Source: Gemmatimonadota bacterium (GTDB lineage: Bacteria; Gemmatimonadota; Gemmatimonadetes; Gemmatimonadales; GWC2-71-9). From it: DNA of 64,000 nt. This document shows, piece by piece, positions 49,861-59,517 of this stretch. The notes beneath the pieces are model-generated. The model saw only the letters and a program-made list of their open reading frames with translations. It made no database searches and had not been told where the DNA came from. The stretch lies in the NCBI GenBank assembly GCA_022710485.1, contig JAKLGU010000001.1, forward strand, positions 242,501-306,500, read 5' to 3'. Within the stretch, counting starts at the first letter, position 1; the number at the start of each line of letters is the position of its first letter. The translations under genes and the position numbers were made by a program.

Positions 49861-50133
49861 TTACCCGCCCGCCAGCGGCGGAAGGATGGCCACCTCGTCG
49901 TTGTTTCGAAGAGGATGGCTGCTCAGCACATGGGTGAGGTTGACGGCGCACAGGGGGCGCTCGGGGAGGGCCGCGGCCGTGGGCACCCGGCGGCGGAATT
50001 CGGCGAGCAACTCTCCCACCGTCGCCCCATCGGGGAGCGAGATTTCCACACTCGAGCGCCCGACCGCCTCCGCATAGGCCGCGAACAGCCTGACGGTGAC
50101 GGACAAAGTGGTTGAGGCGGAACTGGAGGTCAT
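49861..50133 (-). CDS. moaD: Molybdopterin synthase sulfur carrier subunit
   Basis: 90 residues, beta-grasp fold, ending ILPPLAGG; the terminal Gly-Gly becomes the thiocarboxylate. VTVRLFAAYAEAVG is the usual start; the first ten Ser/Thr-rich residues may be extra. It follows the hup terminator by about 100 bases and opens the moaD-moaE-moaA run. Confidence 0.93.
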   Translation of the reverse strand: MTSSSASTTLSVTVRLFAAYAEAVGRSSVEISLPDGATVGELLAEFRRRVPTAAALPERPLCAVNLTHVLSSHPLRNNDEVAILPPLAGG

Positions 50134-50229
50134 GCCGAGACCCGGAAATTGTTGGTCAACGGACGCATGGATAAGGAGTTACGGCAAGCTAACGAGAATT
50201 TCGTTCATGGCGATGTCGGGGCGTTGTGG

Positions 50230-50260
50230 AAAAAGACAGGGCCGCGCGCCAGCGCGGCCC
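50230..50260 (-). terminator. Rho-independent terminator of hup
   Basis: A perfect 9-bp stem (50239-50247 with 50252-50260, 4-base loop) lies 24 bases past the hup stop and is followed on the minus strand by TGTCTTTTTCC. This is the clearest intrinsic terminator in the window. Confidence 0.9.
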
Positions 50261-50284
50261 TCGAAACGTAATCGTCCCCTCCGG

Positions 50285-50620
50285 CTACTCGTCGTCGTCC
50301 GCGCCTCCGGAAGATACGAAATCGGTGTCTTCCGCCACCAGCGAGCGCAACTCCTTGCTGGGCTTGAAGACAGGCACCGGCCGCGCCGCCACTTCGACCG
50401 GCTCACCGGTGCGGGGGTTGCGGGCCATCCGCGTCTTGCGACGACGGATCTTGAAGGTGCCAAACCCGCGCACCTCAATGTTATGCTGCTCCTTGAGTGC
50501 CGCCTTGACGGCATCAAGAAACGCGTCCACTACCCGCGCGCAGTCCTTCTTCGAGATCATCGGCCCGGCGGTGCGGGCGATTGACGCGGTTACCTGCTCG
50601 ACGAGGTCGGCCTTGGTCAT
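50285..50620 (-). CDS. HU/IHF-family DNA-binding protein
   Basis: 111 residues. The HU fold covers residues 1-92: helical N-terminus TKADLVEQVTASIA, then NIEVRGFGTFKIRRRKTRMA and the DNA-minor-groove arm ARNPRTGEPVEVAARPVPVFKPS. An acidic, Ser/Gly-rich tail of about 18 residues (ending SSGGADDDE) follows, which is longer than plain HU. HU bends and packs DNA. It has its own strong promoter and terminator and is thus a single-gene unit. HU versus IHF subunit cannot be decided. Confidence 0.93.
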   Translation of the reverse strand: MTKADLVEQVTASIARTAGPMISKKDCARVVDAFLDAVKAALKEQHNIEVRGFGTFKIRRRKTRMARNPRTGEPVEVAARPVPVFKPSKELRSLVAEDTDFVSSGGADDDE

Positions 50621-50675
50621 GCATCCCCCAGGAGGGTCTCATGAGGCGGGCGTGGAAGACACGCCGGACAGGCCG

Positions 50676-50704
50676 ATAATATGGGCTTACCTGTTGTCTG
50701 TCAA
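50676..50704 (-). promoter_or_regulatory. Near-consensus sigma-70 type promoter of hup
   Basis: Minus-strand TTGACA (-35, 50699-50704, perfect), 17-base spacer, TATTAT (-10, 50676-50681, 5 of 6). Transcription would start about 50669, some 50 bases before the hup ATG at 50620. The -35 lies 12 bases after the carA stop. Confidence 0.85.
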
Positions 50705-50715
50705 TGGGTTGGGGG

Positions 50716-51819
50716 TCAGCGGGCTGGTTGGGGGCCCATTGAGCGGACAAACTGGGCAAAGTGCGGGTAGGCGTCATGGGGGCCAGGAGCGGCCTCTGGG
50801 TGGTATTGGACAGCGAAGACCGGAAGCGTCTTGTGGCGGAGGCCTTCGACGGTGCCATCATTGAGGTTAAGGTGCGTCACCACCAGATCGGGCGCGCCCG
50901 GGACGCCCTCTTCGCCTCCGGCCACCGCGAACCCGTGGTTCTGCGTCGTGATCAGCACGTGTCCGCTGTCCAAGTCCTTCACCGGGTGATTCCCGCCCCG
51001 ATGCCCGTAGGGCATCTTTTCGGTTCTGCCCCCGAAGGCCAGCCCCAAGAGCTGGTGCCCCAAGCAGATACCGAACATGGGGAGGCCCCGCTCAGCGAGG
51101 GAGCGCAACACCGGCAGAGCGTACGTCACGGCCGCCGGGTCCCCTGGTCCATTGGAGAGAAATACCCCATCGGGCGCCAGTTTGAGTACCGATTCGGCGG
51201 AGGTGGAGGCCGGCACCACCGTGACGCGGCACCCTGACGCCTCGAGCATGTCCACGATGTTCCGCTTCATCCCGAAGTCGAACGCCACCACGTGCGGGCC
51301 AACCGTCCCCTGCTGATACGACTCCGTAACGGTGGCCTTCGAGGCGAGGTCCAACCCCTCCATGCTGGGAGACTTGAGCAGGCTCTGCCGGATCGCGTCG
51401 GAAGGTGCCTCGCCCTCCGCGATGACCCCGCGCATGGCCCCCTTGGAGCGGATGTGCCGCGTGAGCCGGCGCGTGTCCACTCCGGTCAGCACCGGAACAT
51501 CGTAGCGCCCGAGCCAGCCGTCGAGCGACTCGGTTGCCCGCCAGTTGGAGTGCTCCCTGGCCAATTCCCGCACCACCACGCCCGACACCTGTGGCCGGGA
51601 GGACTCCATGTCCTCGGCGTTCACCCCGTAGTTGCCGATCATCGGGGCGGTCATCACGACGACCTGCCCGAGGTAACTGGGATCGGTGAACGTCTCCTGG
51701 TACCCGGTCAAGTTCGTGGTGAAGACCACCTCGCCGAATGCCGGGGGGATAGGCCGGTCGACGGCCCCCCTGAACCAGGTGCCGTCCTCAAGCAATACAA
51801 AAGCGGGGCGGCCGGTCAT
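50716..51819 (-). CDS. carA: Carbamoyl-phosphate synthase small subunit
   Basis: 367 residues from ATG at 51819. Class I glutamine amidotransferase that supplies ammonia to CarB for arginine and pyrimidine synthesis. Catalytic residues are C252 ([11 protein letters not shown]), H340 and E342 ([10 protein letters not shown]); the N-terminal CPSase_sm domain covers 1-150. carB is not next to it: hup follows. The start codon lies in the loop of a terminator-like hairpin (51803-51832), suggesting control of its expression. Confidence 0.96.
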   Translation of the reverse strand: MTGRPAFVLLEDGTWFRGAVDRPIPPAFGEVVFTTNLTGYQETFTDPSYLGQVVVMTAPMIGNYGVNAEDMESSRPQVSGVVVRELAREHSNWRATESLDGWLGRYDVPVLTGVDTRRLTRHIRSKGAMRGVIAEGEAPSDAIRQSLLKSPSMEGLDLASKATVTESYQQGTVGPHVVAFDFGMKRNIVDMLEASGCRVTVVPASTSAESVLKLAPDGVFLSNGPGDPAAVTYALPVLRSLAERGLPMFGICLGHQLLGLAFGGRTEKMPYGHRGGNHPVKDLDSGHVLITTQNHGFAVAGGEEGVPGAPDLVVTHLNLNDGTVEGLRHKTLPVFAVQYHPEAAPGPHDAYPHFAQFVRSMGPQPAR

Positions 51820-51832
51820 CCGGCCACCCCGC
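51793..51832 (-). terminator. Terminator-like hairpin whose loop contains the carA start codon
   Basis: On the minus strand the RNA would form a 13-bp stem (51820-51832 with 51803-51815) including one U-G wobble, a tetraloop AUGA (51816-51819) and then UUUUGUAUUG. The AUG of the loop is the carA start codon and the T-run encodes carA codons 7-9. It is 21 bases past the secG stop, so it could end the gap-secG transcript and also mask or gate carA translation. Confidence 0.65.
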
Positions 51833-51853
51833 CTGGTACGGCAGTCCCGATCA

Positions 51854-52225
51854 TTACGGTTGGGGCTGCGGCTGCGGCGCCGCGGGCGTTCCGGCAGCGG
51901 GCGCGGGCTCCGTGCCGCCGAGCGGGAGCGGCGCGACGGGGGCGGGAGCTTGCTGCTGCTGGAGAAGCTGCTCGACCTCGGAAGTCGCGGCCGTGCGGCC
52001 CGCCGACATGACCGAGAGGATGAGCGAGAGGGTGAGGAAGATCCCGCCGAGCCACCAGGTGGACCGGGTCAGGATGGTCACCGCCTGCCGCCCGCCGACG
52101 AAGCTTTCCGTCCCGCCGCCGCCGCCAAGCGCCGCCAGGCCGCCGCCCTGCCCCGCCTGGAGCAGCACGACCACCGACAGCAGCAGCGCGTCAAGAATCA
52201 GAAGAGTCAGGATGAGACCGAACAT
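51854..52225 (-). CDS. secG: Protein-export membrane protein SecG
   Basis: 123 residues. Two helices (about 2-24 and 53-75) with the conserved cytoplasmic loop [17 protein letters not shown] between them. A 45-residue Gln/Pro/Ala-rich tail follows. Part of the SecYEG translocon. It comes 54 bases after tpiA; the tpiA-secG order is common in bacteria. Confidence 0.92.
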   Translation of the reverse strand: MFGLILTLLILDALLLSVVVLLQAGQGGGLAALGGGGGTESFVGGRQAVTILTRSTWWLGGIFLTLSLILSVMSAGRTAATSEVEQLLQQQQAPAPVAPLPLGGTEPAPAAGTPAAPQPQPQP

Positions 52226-52279
52226 GCCAGTTTCCGTTGTGAGACAGTCCGGAAAAGTAACCGGTCGGAGCGGGAGGGG

Positions 52280-53029
52280 TCAACCGCCGATCCCGACGAT
52301 TTCCGCCCAGCCGTCGGGGTCGAGGCTCGCCCCCCCGACCAGCACTCCGTCGATCTCCGGTTGCGCCAGGAGCCCGAGCGCATTCCCGATGTTGACGCTG
52401 CCGCCGTAGAGTATCGGCACTCGGGTCGTGGCGCCGAGCCGCCCCAGTTCGGAGCGGAGCGTCTGGTGCACCCGGGCGGCGTCCTCGGCGGTCGCGTTCC
52501 GGCCCGTCCCGATGGCCCAGACCGGCTCGTACGCGACGACCAGGCCCGACAGCGCGCCCGCCTCCACCCCGGCGAGGCCTGCGCGCAGCTGCCGGAGCAC
52601 CACCTCCTCCGTCTTCCCCGCCTCACGCTCCTCGAGCTTCTCGCCGACGCACAGGAATGCCGTCAGGCCGGCGTTGAGCAGGGCGCGCACCTTCCGGCCG
52701 GTCGCCTCGTCCGATTCGCCGAAGACGTGCCGGCGTTCGGAGTGCCCGACGAGGGCGCCCGCGGCGCCCGCGCCACGCGCCAGGGGGATCGAGGTCGCGC
52801 CGGTGAACGCCCCCTTCGGCTCCCAGTGGACATCCTGGGCGCCCACGCGAATGTCCGGGCGCCCGCGGAGCGCCCCGGCGGCCGACTCGATCGACACCGC
52901 CGGGGGGAAGAACCAGAGCGTTCGCCCTTCGACCGGCGCGGTCGCGCCGAGGAACTGCGCCGCGTACCCGCGGGCCTCGGCGGGATCGACCTGCATCTTC
53001 CAGTTGGCGGCGAACAGCAGGCGACGCAT
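52280..53029 (-). CDS. tpiA: Triose-phosphate isomerase
   Basis: 249 residues. K11 (AANWKM), H96 (VGHSERR) and E168 (VAYEPVWAIGTG) are the catalytic residues; phosphate loop LYGGSVNIGN and LVGGASLDP are present. Interconverts glyceraldehyde 3-phosphate and dihydroxyacetone phosphate. It starts 3 bases after the serine hydrolase stop. Confidence 0.97.
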   Translation of the reverse strand: MRRLLFAANWKMQVDPAEARGYAAQFLGATAPVEGRTLWFFPPAVSIESAAGALRGRPDIRVGAQDVHWEPKGAFTGATSIPLARGAGAAGALVGHSERRHVFGESDEATGRKVRALLNAGLTAFLCVGEKLEEREAGKTEEVVLRQLRAGLAGVEAGALSGLVVAYEPVWAIGTGRNATAEDAARVHQTLRSELGRLGATTRVPILYGGSVNIGNALGLLAQPEIDGVLVGGASLDPDGWAEIVGIGG

Positions 53030-53032
53030 CGG

Positions 53033-54598
53033 CTACTTCTTCACGGCAGGACGGAGGTCGAGGTCCTGGAAGTCGAAGCTGAAGTCCACTTCCGGGGAGG
53101 CCGGTTTCATCGAGGCGCCGGCCACCTTGCCCTCCTCGTTGAGGGTGAAGGTCACGAAGGCGTCGGCGCGGAGCTCGCGGTCCCGCCATTTCACCAGCCA
53201 GGTGTCGTACTGCCAGTGGATCATGTCGCCGACCAGCGACGGCGTCTTGTCGAACTTCATGACGAGGCCGCCGTTCTCAAGCGTGACCGTCACCGTCCCG
53301 TACCAGGCGTCCTCGTATGTCGTGGCGTACCGTGCCAACGGCAGCGAGGGCTTCGACACGCTGTCGCGCGCCGCCGCGGTGGCCCTGTTCTCAGCGGCCA
53401 TCATGGAATCGACCCGCGCCATGCGCTGCGCATAGCCCGCGAGCCAGTCGAACGGCGGAGCGTTGAGATAGTAGTCCAGGACGTGCAAGCCGATGGCCTG
53501 GAAGGCCGCGCCGGATTCCTGGTTTGTGAGGACCACGACGCCGACCTTCTGGTTCGGCAGCATCATGAGCAGCGAGACGTACCCCGGCAGCCCGCCGGTG
53601 TGGGTCACCAGCTTCTGGCCCCGGTAGTCGCGGAGGAAGAAGCCGAGGCCGTACCCCTGGAAGTTGGCGGTGTACGGAGCCAGTTCCTTGGGCGCGGGCC
53701 CGGTCGGCAGCGGGGTGACGACGCTCCACTGCTGGCGCGTGGTCCCCTGCCGCCAGAGCCGCTTGTCGCCCACGCGCCCGGAGTCCATCTGCGCGATCAT
53801 CCACCGTGCCATGTCGTTGGCGCCGGCGTTGATTCCGCCCGCCGGGTCGGTGTTCGGGTCTGAGAACGGCTTGATGACCCGCACGACGCCGTCGACCTTC
53901 GCGTGGGTTCCAGACACGTTGCCCTGCGCGTCGCCGGCGGCCGCGTGGGTGGTAGTCGCCTCCTTCATGCCCACCGGCCGGATGATCCGATTGGTCACGA
54001 AGTCCGACCAACTCTGCCCCGACACCGCCTGGATCAACTGGCCGGCCACGAGGTAGAGGACGTTGTCGTACGCGTAGGCGCTACGAAAGCTCGTGGCGGG
54101 CTCGATGTACCGGAGCCGCTGCATGATCTGCGGCGGGGTGTACGTGGTCGGCGGCCACCAGAGGAGGTCGCCGGCGCCGAGGCCAAGCCCGCTGTTGTGG
54201 ACCAGGATGTCCCGCACGGTGATCTGTCGCGTCACCCAGGAATCCCACATCATGAACTGCGGGAGATAGTTCACCACCGGCGCGTCCCACTCGAGCTTCC
54301 CTTCCTCCACCAGCATGCCGAGCGCGAGCGCGGTGAACGCCTTCGTGTTGGAGGCGATGCCGAACCGGGTGTCGGCGTCGACCTTGTCGGGGGAGCCAAG
54401 GCGCTTGACGCCATAGCCCTTGGCCAGGACCACCTGCCCATCCTTGACGATGGCGATGCCCATCCCCGGCACCTCGAACTGCTTCATGACCGAGGCCACG
54501 TAGGCGTCGAAGTTCGGCGGCGGCGCGGCGGGCTTCGCCTGCGCGGCGAGCGTGAGCGGGAACAGCAGGCCGATGGCAAGCGGACGGAGGAGACGCAT
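53033..54598 (-). CDS. Secreted serine hydrolase (beta-lactamase/class C fold)
   Basis: 521 residues. Signal peptide [19 protein letters not shown] at the start. The serine-hydrolase domain (about 30-380) has SXXK with S83 and K86 (IASNTKAFT), YXN with Y177 and N179, and HTGG in [12 protein letters not shown]. The C-terminal 100 residues (about 410-515) resemble DUF3471, a lipocalin-like partner domain. Such proteins are D-aminopeptidases, carboxypeptidases, esterases or beta-lactamases; the substrate cannot be told. It lies inside the glycolytic gene run, 7 bases after pgk and 3 before tpiA, so it is almost certainly co-transcribed. Confidence 0.88.
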   Translation of the reverse strand: MRLLRPLAIGLLFPLTLAAQAKPAAPPPNFDAYVASVMKQFEVPGMGIAIVKDGQVVLAKGYGVKRLGSPDKVDADTRFGIASNTKAFTALALGMLVEEGKLEWDAPVVNYLPQFMMWDSWVTRQITVRDILVHNSGLGLGAGDLLWWPPTTYTPPQIMQRLRYIEPATSFRSAYAYDNVLYLVAGQLIQAVSGQSWSDFVTNRIIRPVGMKEATTTHAAAGDAQGNVSGTHAKVDGVVRVIKPFSDPNTDPAGGINAGANDMARWMIAQMDSGRVGDKRLWRQGTTRQQWSVVTPLPTGPAPKELAPYTANFQGYGLGFFLRDYRGQKLVTHTGGLPGYVSLLMMLPNQKVGVVVLTNQESGAAFQAIGLHVLDYYLNAPPFDWLAGYAQRMARVDSMMAAENRATAAARDSVSKPSLPLARYATTYEDAWYGTVTVTLENGGLVMKFDKTPSLVGDMIHWQYDTWLVKWRDRELRADAFVTFTLNEEGKVAGASMKPASPEVDFSFDFQDLDLRPAVKK

Positions 54599-54605
54599 TG
54601 GGACC

Positions 54606-55796
54606 TCAGCTTTCGTCGAGTGCGGAAACGCCCGGCAGCACCTTGCCCTCGAGGAACTCGAGGGAGGCGCCGCCGCCGGTGGAGACGTGGGTCATGCGAT
54701 CGGCCAGCCCCGCGGCGGCCACCGCCGCGGCCGAGTCTCCCCCGCCGACGACCGTGACGGCCCCGGCGTCGGTGGCGCGCGCCATCGCCTCCGCGACGGC
54801 CAGCGTGCCGTGATCGAAGGGGGGAGTCTCGAAGACGCCCATCGGGCCGTTCCAGATCACGGTGCCTGCGGCGGTGATGCGCGCGGCGAACTCCCGTTCG
54901 CTCGCAGGGTCGATGTCGAACATGGCCCAGCCCGCCGGGATGGCGTCGCGCGGCACCGTCCGGGTCTCCGCTGCGCCGTCGAGCTTCTGGGCCACGACCG
55001 CGCCAGCGGGGAGGACCAGCTTAGCGCCGGCGCGCGCGAGCAGCGCCGCCGCCATCTCGACCCGGTCGTCCTCCACCAGGGAGTTCCCGACCTCGAGCCC
55101 CATCGCCTTGAAGAAAGTGCAGGCCATGGCGCCGCCGATGAGGATCGAGTCCACCGAGGGGAACAGCGCCTCGATCAGGTCGATCTTGCCGGAAATCTTG
55201 GCGCCCCCCATGACCGCCACGAACGGCCGCTTCGGCCGGGCCAGCGCCTGGCCGAGGTACTCGAGTTCCTTCTCCATCAGGAACCCCGAGACCGCCGGCT
55301 TAAGGAGGCGCGCCACCCCTTCGGTGCTCGCGTGCGCGCGGTGCGCGGACCCGAAGGCGTCGTTCACGTAGAAGTCGCCCAGCGCCGCGAACCGCTCGGC
55401 GAGCGCCGGGTCATTCGATTCCTCGCCCGGATAAAAGCGGGTGTTCTCCGCCACGGCGATGCCCCCGCGGGGCATGTGCCGAGTCGTGGCGACGGCATCG
55501 GCCGAGGTGGGGTCCGGCAGGAAGGTGACCGGCGAGCCGAGCAGCCCCTCGAGGGCGCGGACCACCGGTTCCATGGAATACTTGGGGTTCGGCCCTCCCT
55601 TGGGACGGCCGAGGTGCGACAGGAGCACCACGCGGGCGCCGCGGTCGCGGAGATAGCGGATGGTGGGGAGCGCGGCGCGAATGCGGAGGTCGTCGGTCAC
55701 GCGCCCGTCGGCGATCGGGCAGTTGAAGTCCACCCGGACCAGCGCCCGGCGGCCCTCGAGCGCCGCCGGGTCGAGCGAGGCCAGCGTCCGCTTCAC
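54606..55796 (-). CDS. pgk: Phosphoglycerate kinase
   Basis: 396 residues from GTG at 55796, overlapping the gap stop by 4 bases. [19 protein letters not shown] (substrate site), [26 protein letters not shown] and the nucleotide-binding [12 protein letters not shown] are in place. Makes ATP from 1,3-bisphosphoglycerate. Confidence 0.97.
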   Translation of the reverse strand: MKRTLASLDPAALEGRRALVRVDFNCPIADGRVTDDLRIRAALPTIRYLRDRGARVVLLSHLGRPKGGPNPKYSMEPVVRALEGLLGSPVTFLPDPTSADAVATTRHMPRGGIAVAENTRFYPGEESNDPALAERFAALGDFYVNDAFGSAHRAHASTEGVARLLKPAVSGFLMEKELEYLGQALARPKRPFVAVMGGAKISGKIDLIEALFPSVDSILIGGAMACTFFKAMGLEVGNSLVEDDRVEMAAALLARAGAKLVLPAGAVVAQKLDGAAETRTVPRDAIPAGWAMFDIDPASEREFAARITAAGTVIWNGPMGVFETPPFDHGTLAVAEAMARATDAGAVTVVGGGDSAAAVAAAGLADRMTHVSTGGGASLEFLEGKVLPGVSALDES

Positions 55797-56803
55797 AGCC
55801 GCGCGCCGATGTAGGACATGAGGTCCACACAGCGCGCCGAATACCCCATCTCGTTGTCGTACCAGCTGGTCACGTTGACCAGGGTCCCGTCCACCACGTT
55901 GGTGGACAGCAGGTCGACCGTGCTCGATGCGATGTTGCCGATGTAATCCACCGACACGAGCGGCTCGTCGCTCACCGCCAGCACCCCCTTCATGGCCCCG
56001 GCGGCGTACTCCCGGAACGCGGCGTTCACTTCCTCGGCGGTCGTGCTCCGCTTGACCTCGACGGACAGGGCGACCACCGAGACGTCCGGCGTCGGGACGC
56101 GGAGCGACACGCCGTCGATCTTCCCCTTCACCTCCGGCAGCACCAGGCCGGTCGCCTTGGCGGCCCCGGTGCTCGTCGGGATGATCGAGACCGCGGCGGC
56201 ACGCGCCCGGCGAAGGTCCTTGTGCGGGAGATCGAGAATCTGCTGGTCGTTGGTGTAGGAGTGGACGGTGGTCATGAACCCGTGCACGAACCCGAACCGC
56301 TCCAGGATCACCTTGACGACCGGGACGAGGCAATTCGTGGTGCAGCTGGCGTTCGAGATGACGTGGTGCGTGGCCGGGTCATACTTGTCGTGGTTGACGC
56401 CGTAGACGACGGTGACGTCCTCCTTCTTGGCGGGCGCGGAAATGACCACCTTGCGGGCGCCGGCCGCGAGATGCAGGGCAGCCTGATCGCGGTCGGTGAA
56501 CCGGCCGGTGGACTCGAGCACGATGTCCACGCCGAGCTCCTTCCAGGGCAGCTTGGCGGGGTCCTTTTCCGACAGGACCTTCATGGTGTCGCCGTTGACC
56601 ACCAGGGCTCCCTCGCGGGCCTCGACGGTGCCGTCGAACCGACCGTGCACCGAGTCGTACTTCAGCAGGTGGGCCAAGGTCTTGGTGTCCGTGAGGTCGT
56701 TGACCGCCACGAAATCGAGGTCGGTGGACCCGAGCTTCTTGGCCGCGCGCACCACGTTACGCCCGATTCGGCCGAACCCGTTAATGCCGACTTTGACCGC
56801 CAT
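55793..56803 (-). CDS. gap: Glyceraldehyde-3-phosphate dehydrogenase
   Basis: 336 residues, ATG at 56803 preceded by AGGAG. Catalytic C154 in [10 protein letters not shown] and H181 in [13 protein letters not shown]-binding [15 protein letters not shown] at the start, with ND at 35-36. Phosphorylating, type I. First gene of gap-pgk-serine hydrolase-tpiA-secG. Confidence 0.97.
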   Translation of the reverse strand: MAVKVGINGFGRIGRNVVRAAKKLGSTDLDFVAVNDLTDTKTLAHLLKYDSVHGRFDGTVEAREGALVVNGDTMKVLSEKDPAKLPWKELGVDIVLESTGRFTDRDQAALHLAAGARKVVISAPAKKEDVTVVYGVNHDKYDPATHHVISNASCTTNCLVPVVKVILERFGFVHGFMTTVHSYTNDQQILDLPHKDLRRARAAAVSIIPTSTGAAKATGLVLPEVKGKIDGVSLRVPTPDVSVVALSVEVKRSTTAEEVNAAFREYAAGAMKGVLAVSDEPLVSVDYIGNIASSTVDLLSTNVVDGTLVNVTSWYDNEMGYSARCVDLMSYIGARL

Positions 56804-56864
56804 GATTTCTCCTGTGAGAGGACCGGAACGCCGGAAAATAACCCGAATCGGCCGGGCCGCACCC

Positions 56865-57596
56865 TCAGGCCAGCATGGTCGCCGGCGGGCGGGCCCGCGC
56901 GAAGGTGACTGCGTCCACCCGGGCCGCCCCGGCCCCCGCCAGGGCCAGCGCGGCCTCGGCGAGGGTGGCGCCGGTCGTGAGGACGTCGTCCACGAGCACG
57001 ACCCTGCCCTCCACGCGCCCGGCGGCCTCGAACGCCCTCGACACGTTCACGCGGCGCGCCTCCGGCGTGAGCTTGGTCTGGGTGCCGGTCTCGCGGCGCC
57101 TGACGAGGAGGTCGGTCCGGACCTCGTGCCCCCCGAGCCGCGCGAGCGCCGCCGCGAGCCGCTCGGCCTGGTTGTACCCGCGGGTGCGGAGGCGCCGCCG
57201 CCCCAGCGGGATCGGCACGAGCACGCTCGGCACCCGCAGCAGCGGCACCGGCTGCATGCCAATCGCCACTGCCTCGGAGACCCGCCACCAGCCGTCGTAC
57301 TTCAGGCGATGCATCGCCTGCCGAGCGCCCTCGTCCAGCCAGACCGCCGCCCAGACCGCCGCAAGGGCGTCGGGCCAATCGGCGCAGAATCCGCAGCTCC
57401 CCTCCGGGGGGAGCGTCCCGCCGCAACGCGCACAGTGAGGCGGAGCGACACGACGCCAGCGGGAACGGCACACGCCGCAGACCAGCGCCTCCCCGTCGCT
57501 CCGGGGCACCGGCGCATCACAGGTCAGGCATTGGGGAGGAAGCAGCGCCCGTTCGAGCGCCGTAAGCAGGGGGCCGAGGTCAATCGAGGGCAGCAT
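56865..57596 (-). CDS. ComF-family phosphoribosyltransferase-like protein
   Basis: 243 residues. The N-terminal zinc region has four CXXC pairs (CLTC, CGVC, CARC, CGFC within residues 23-71). The C-terminal domain has the PRPP loop [16 protein letters not shown] (about 198-213). ComF helps DNA uptake for natural transformation in several species; no other competence gene is visible here, so a role in competence is only suggested. The first 17 bases overlap the end of aroE. Confidence 0.9.
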   Translation of the reverse strand: MLPSIDLGPLLTALERALLPPQCLTCDAPVPRSDGEALVCGVCRSRWRRVAPPHCARCGGTLPPEGSCGFCADWPDALAAVWAAVWLDEGARQAMHRLKYDGWWRVSEAVAIGMQPVPLLRVPSVLVPIPLGRRRLRTRGYNQAERLAAALARLGGHEVRTDLLVRRRETGTQTKLTPEARRVNVSRAFEAAGRVEGRVVLVDDVLTTGATLAEAALALAGAGAARVDAVTFARARPPATMLA

Positions 57597-58383
57597 GGAG
57601 TGCCGCCCGCATCACGTCGAGGGGAGGGGTCTGCTTCGGAAACCACCGGGTGAGCGCCGCCGCCCCCTGCGCGAGGAGCACCTCACGGCCGTCGGCGGCG
57701 CGACGGCCCGCTTTCCGCTGCGCGAGGACCCACGCCGTTTCCCCGGGGCGGTACACGAGGTCGAGCGCCGCCACGGCGCCGGGCGTCGCCTCGGGCCGGA
57801 TGGGTAGCGGGTCGCCCGCGTTCATGCCGAGCGGCGTGGCGTTCACCACCAGGGTGGCTTCCTCCACCGAGGCGATGCCTACGCCGCGGCCGCCGGCCCA
57901 GGCCAGGAAGGCGGCCGCGCGCGCCGGGTCGCGGGATGACACCGCGATGCGGGCCCCTGCCAGGCGGGCCGCCTCCGCGACGGCGTGCGCCGAGCCTCCG
58001 GTGCCGACGACGAGCCAGACCTCCGCCTCGACGGCGAGCCGTGTCAGCGCGGCCCGCACTCCCTCGACATCGGTGCTGTCACCCGAAAGCGCGCCATCCT
58101 CCCACCAGAAGGTGTTGCAGGCGCCGAGCGCCTCGACCCGTTCGGTCGGTCGCGTCACCGCCATGGCCGCGACCGCCTTGTGCGGCACCGTCACGTTGCC
58201 GCCGCCTCCGGCAGCCGCGAGCGCCGACATCAGCGCCGGCACGTGCTCCGCCGCGCAGGGGAGCGGTACGTACACCGCGTCGAGGCCGAGCACCCTGAAC
58301 GCCGCATTCTGCATGGCGGGAGAGAGCGAATGGGCCACCGGGTGCCCGAGCAGGGCGAAGACGCGCGTCCTACCCCCGCGCAC
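57580..58383 (-). CDS. aroE: Shikimate dehydrogenase
   Basis: 267 residues from GTG at 58383, overlapping the phosphatase gene by 14 bases. Substrate site HSLSPAMQNAAF (S19 and S21), catalytic K69 (NVTVPHK) and D105 (GDSTDVEG); NADP site VGTGGSAHAVAEA. Reduces 3-dehydroshikimate for chorismate, which also feeds MqnA. Confidence 0.94.
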   Translation of the reverse strand: MRGGRTRVFALLGHPVAHSLSPAMQNAAFRVLGLDAVYVPLPCAAEHVPALMSALAAAGGGGNVTVPHKAVAAMAVTRPTERVEALGACNTFWWEDGALSGDSTDVEGVRAALTRLAVEAEVWLVVGTGGSAHAVAEAARLAGARIAVSSRDPARAAAFLAWAGGRGVGIASVEEATLVVNATPLGMNAGDPLPIRPEATPGAVAALDLVYRPGETAWVLAQRKAGRRAADGREVLLAQGAAALTRWFPKQTPPLDVMRAALHAALD

Positions 58384-58870
58384 GGCGCCGCTCCTCGGCC
58401 AGGCGGGCGGCGACCATCGCCATCAGCTCGGCGAGCTCGTCGCGCGTCTGGCGATACACGTCGAGATCGGCGCCGAACGGATCGGCGACTTCAGGGGAAC
58501 CATCGGAGCGGCCGGCGAAGTCCCCCACGAGGTGCACACGCCCCTCGGCGCCCAGTTCGAGCACCCGGGCGCGGTGATGCCGCGCCATCGTCAGGATCAG
58601 ATCCGACTGCGATACGACATCGCCTGTGAGCAGGCGAGCCCGGTGCCCGGACAAGTCGAGCCCGCTCTCCAGCCCCACCAGGTAGGCTCCTTCCGACGCG
58701 GGAGCCCCCTCCCAGGCGCCGGTGCCCGCGGACGACACATCCACGTCGGTGACACCCCGCGCTTCCAGCGCCCGCCGGAGCAGGGCCTCGGCGAGCGCGC
58801 TGCGACAGGTGTTCCCCGTGCAGACGAGGACCACACGGCGCGGCGCGAGCGGGGCCGGTCCGGCCGTCAT
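58370..58870 (-). CDS. Low-molecular-weight phosphatase, probably protein-arginine phosphatase (YwlE-like)
   Basis: 166 residues. The phosphate loop is C17-TGNTC-R23-S (CX5R). Threonine at position 21, where tyrosine phosphatases carry isoleucine or another bulky residue, is the feature that gives B. subtilis YwlE its phospho-arginine specificity. The general acid region is ADPFGAD. The gene starts in the end of a tsaC gene (4-base overlap), the same pairing as ywlC-ywlE. Its kinase partner McsB is not in the window. A tyrosine phosphatase role remains possible. Confidence 0.82.
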   Translation of the reverse strand: MTAGPAPLAPRRVVLVCTGNTCRSALAEALLRRALEARGVTDVDVSSAGTGAWEGAPASEGAYLVGLESGLDLSGHRARLLTGDVVSQSDLILTMARHHRARVLELGAEGRVHLVGDFAGRSDGSPEVADPFGADLDVYRQTRDELAELMAMVAARLAEERRRARG

Positions 58871-59517
58871 GGCGCGAGCCTCCCGACCGCGCGGCGAAGC
58901 TCGCCGCGCGGAATGGCACCCTCGCGGACGAGGCGCGGCAGCGGTTCCGTGCAGTCGACGATAGTGGACGGGGGCACGTTCCCGAGCACGCCGCCGTCGA
59001 GGACCAGAAGCTCCCCGGCCCGCACCGCGTCGGCGAACAGCGGCTCGACGCCCTCGGCACCAGCGGCGGGCGGGCTCCCTGGGCGGTTGGCGGAGGTCGA
59101 CGTGAGTGGAACGCCGCAGGCTTCGACGAGATCGCGGATGCCACGATGGGAGGTGTATCGGACGCCGATGCCACCCTCCGCCCCACGCAGGCGGTCGGGG
59201 AGGCGCCCTTCCCCCCCCTTGAGGATCAGCGTCAGTGGTCCCGGCCAGAAAGCGGCGGCCAGCGCCGCCGCCGCGCGCGAGTAGACGAGGCCCCAGTCCT
59301 CCGGCATCTTCTCACTCGAAACCAGCAGGAGAAACGGCTTCTTCGGGGGGCGGCCTTTGAGACTTGCCAGGGCGGTCAACGCGGCTTCGGTGGGCGCGCA
59401 GCCCAGTCCGTACACCGTCTCGGTGGGATAGGCGAGCAGCTTGCCGGCAGCCAGGTGCGCACGCACGACGGGAATGGCGCGAGCGACATCGTCGGGAGTG
59501 AGAAAGGGGAGGCTCAT
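58867..59517 (-). CDS. tsaC: L-threonylcarbamoyladenylate synthase
   Basis: 216 residues, the short form lacking the extra Sua5 domain. YrdC fold with YPTETVYGLGCAP, SLKGRPPKKPFLLLV and LTSTSANRPGSPP. Makes threonylcarbamoyl-AMP from threonine, bicarbonate and ATP for t6A37 of tRNA. Overlaps ispD and the phosphatase gene by 4 bases each. Confidence 0.94.
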   Translation of the reverse strand: MSLPFLTPDDVARAIPVVRAHLAAGKLLAYPTETVYGLGCAPTEAALTALASLKGRPPKKPFLLLVSSEKMPEDWGLVYSRAAAALAAAFWPGPLTLILKGGEGRLPDRLRGAEGGIGVRYTSHRGIRDLVEACGVPLTSTSANRPGSPPAAGAEGVEPLFADAVRAGELLVLDGGVLGNVPPSTIVDCTEPLPRLVREGAIPRGELRRAVGRLAP

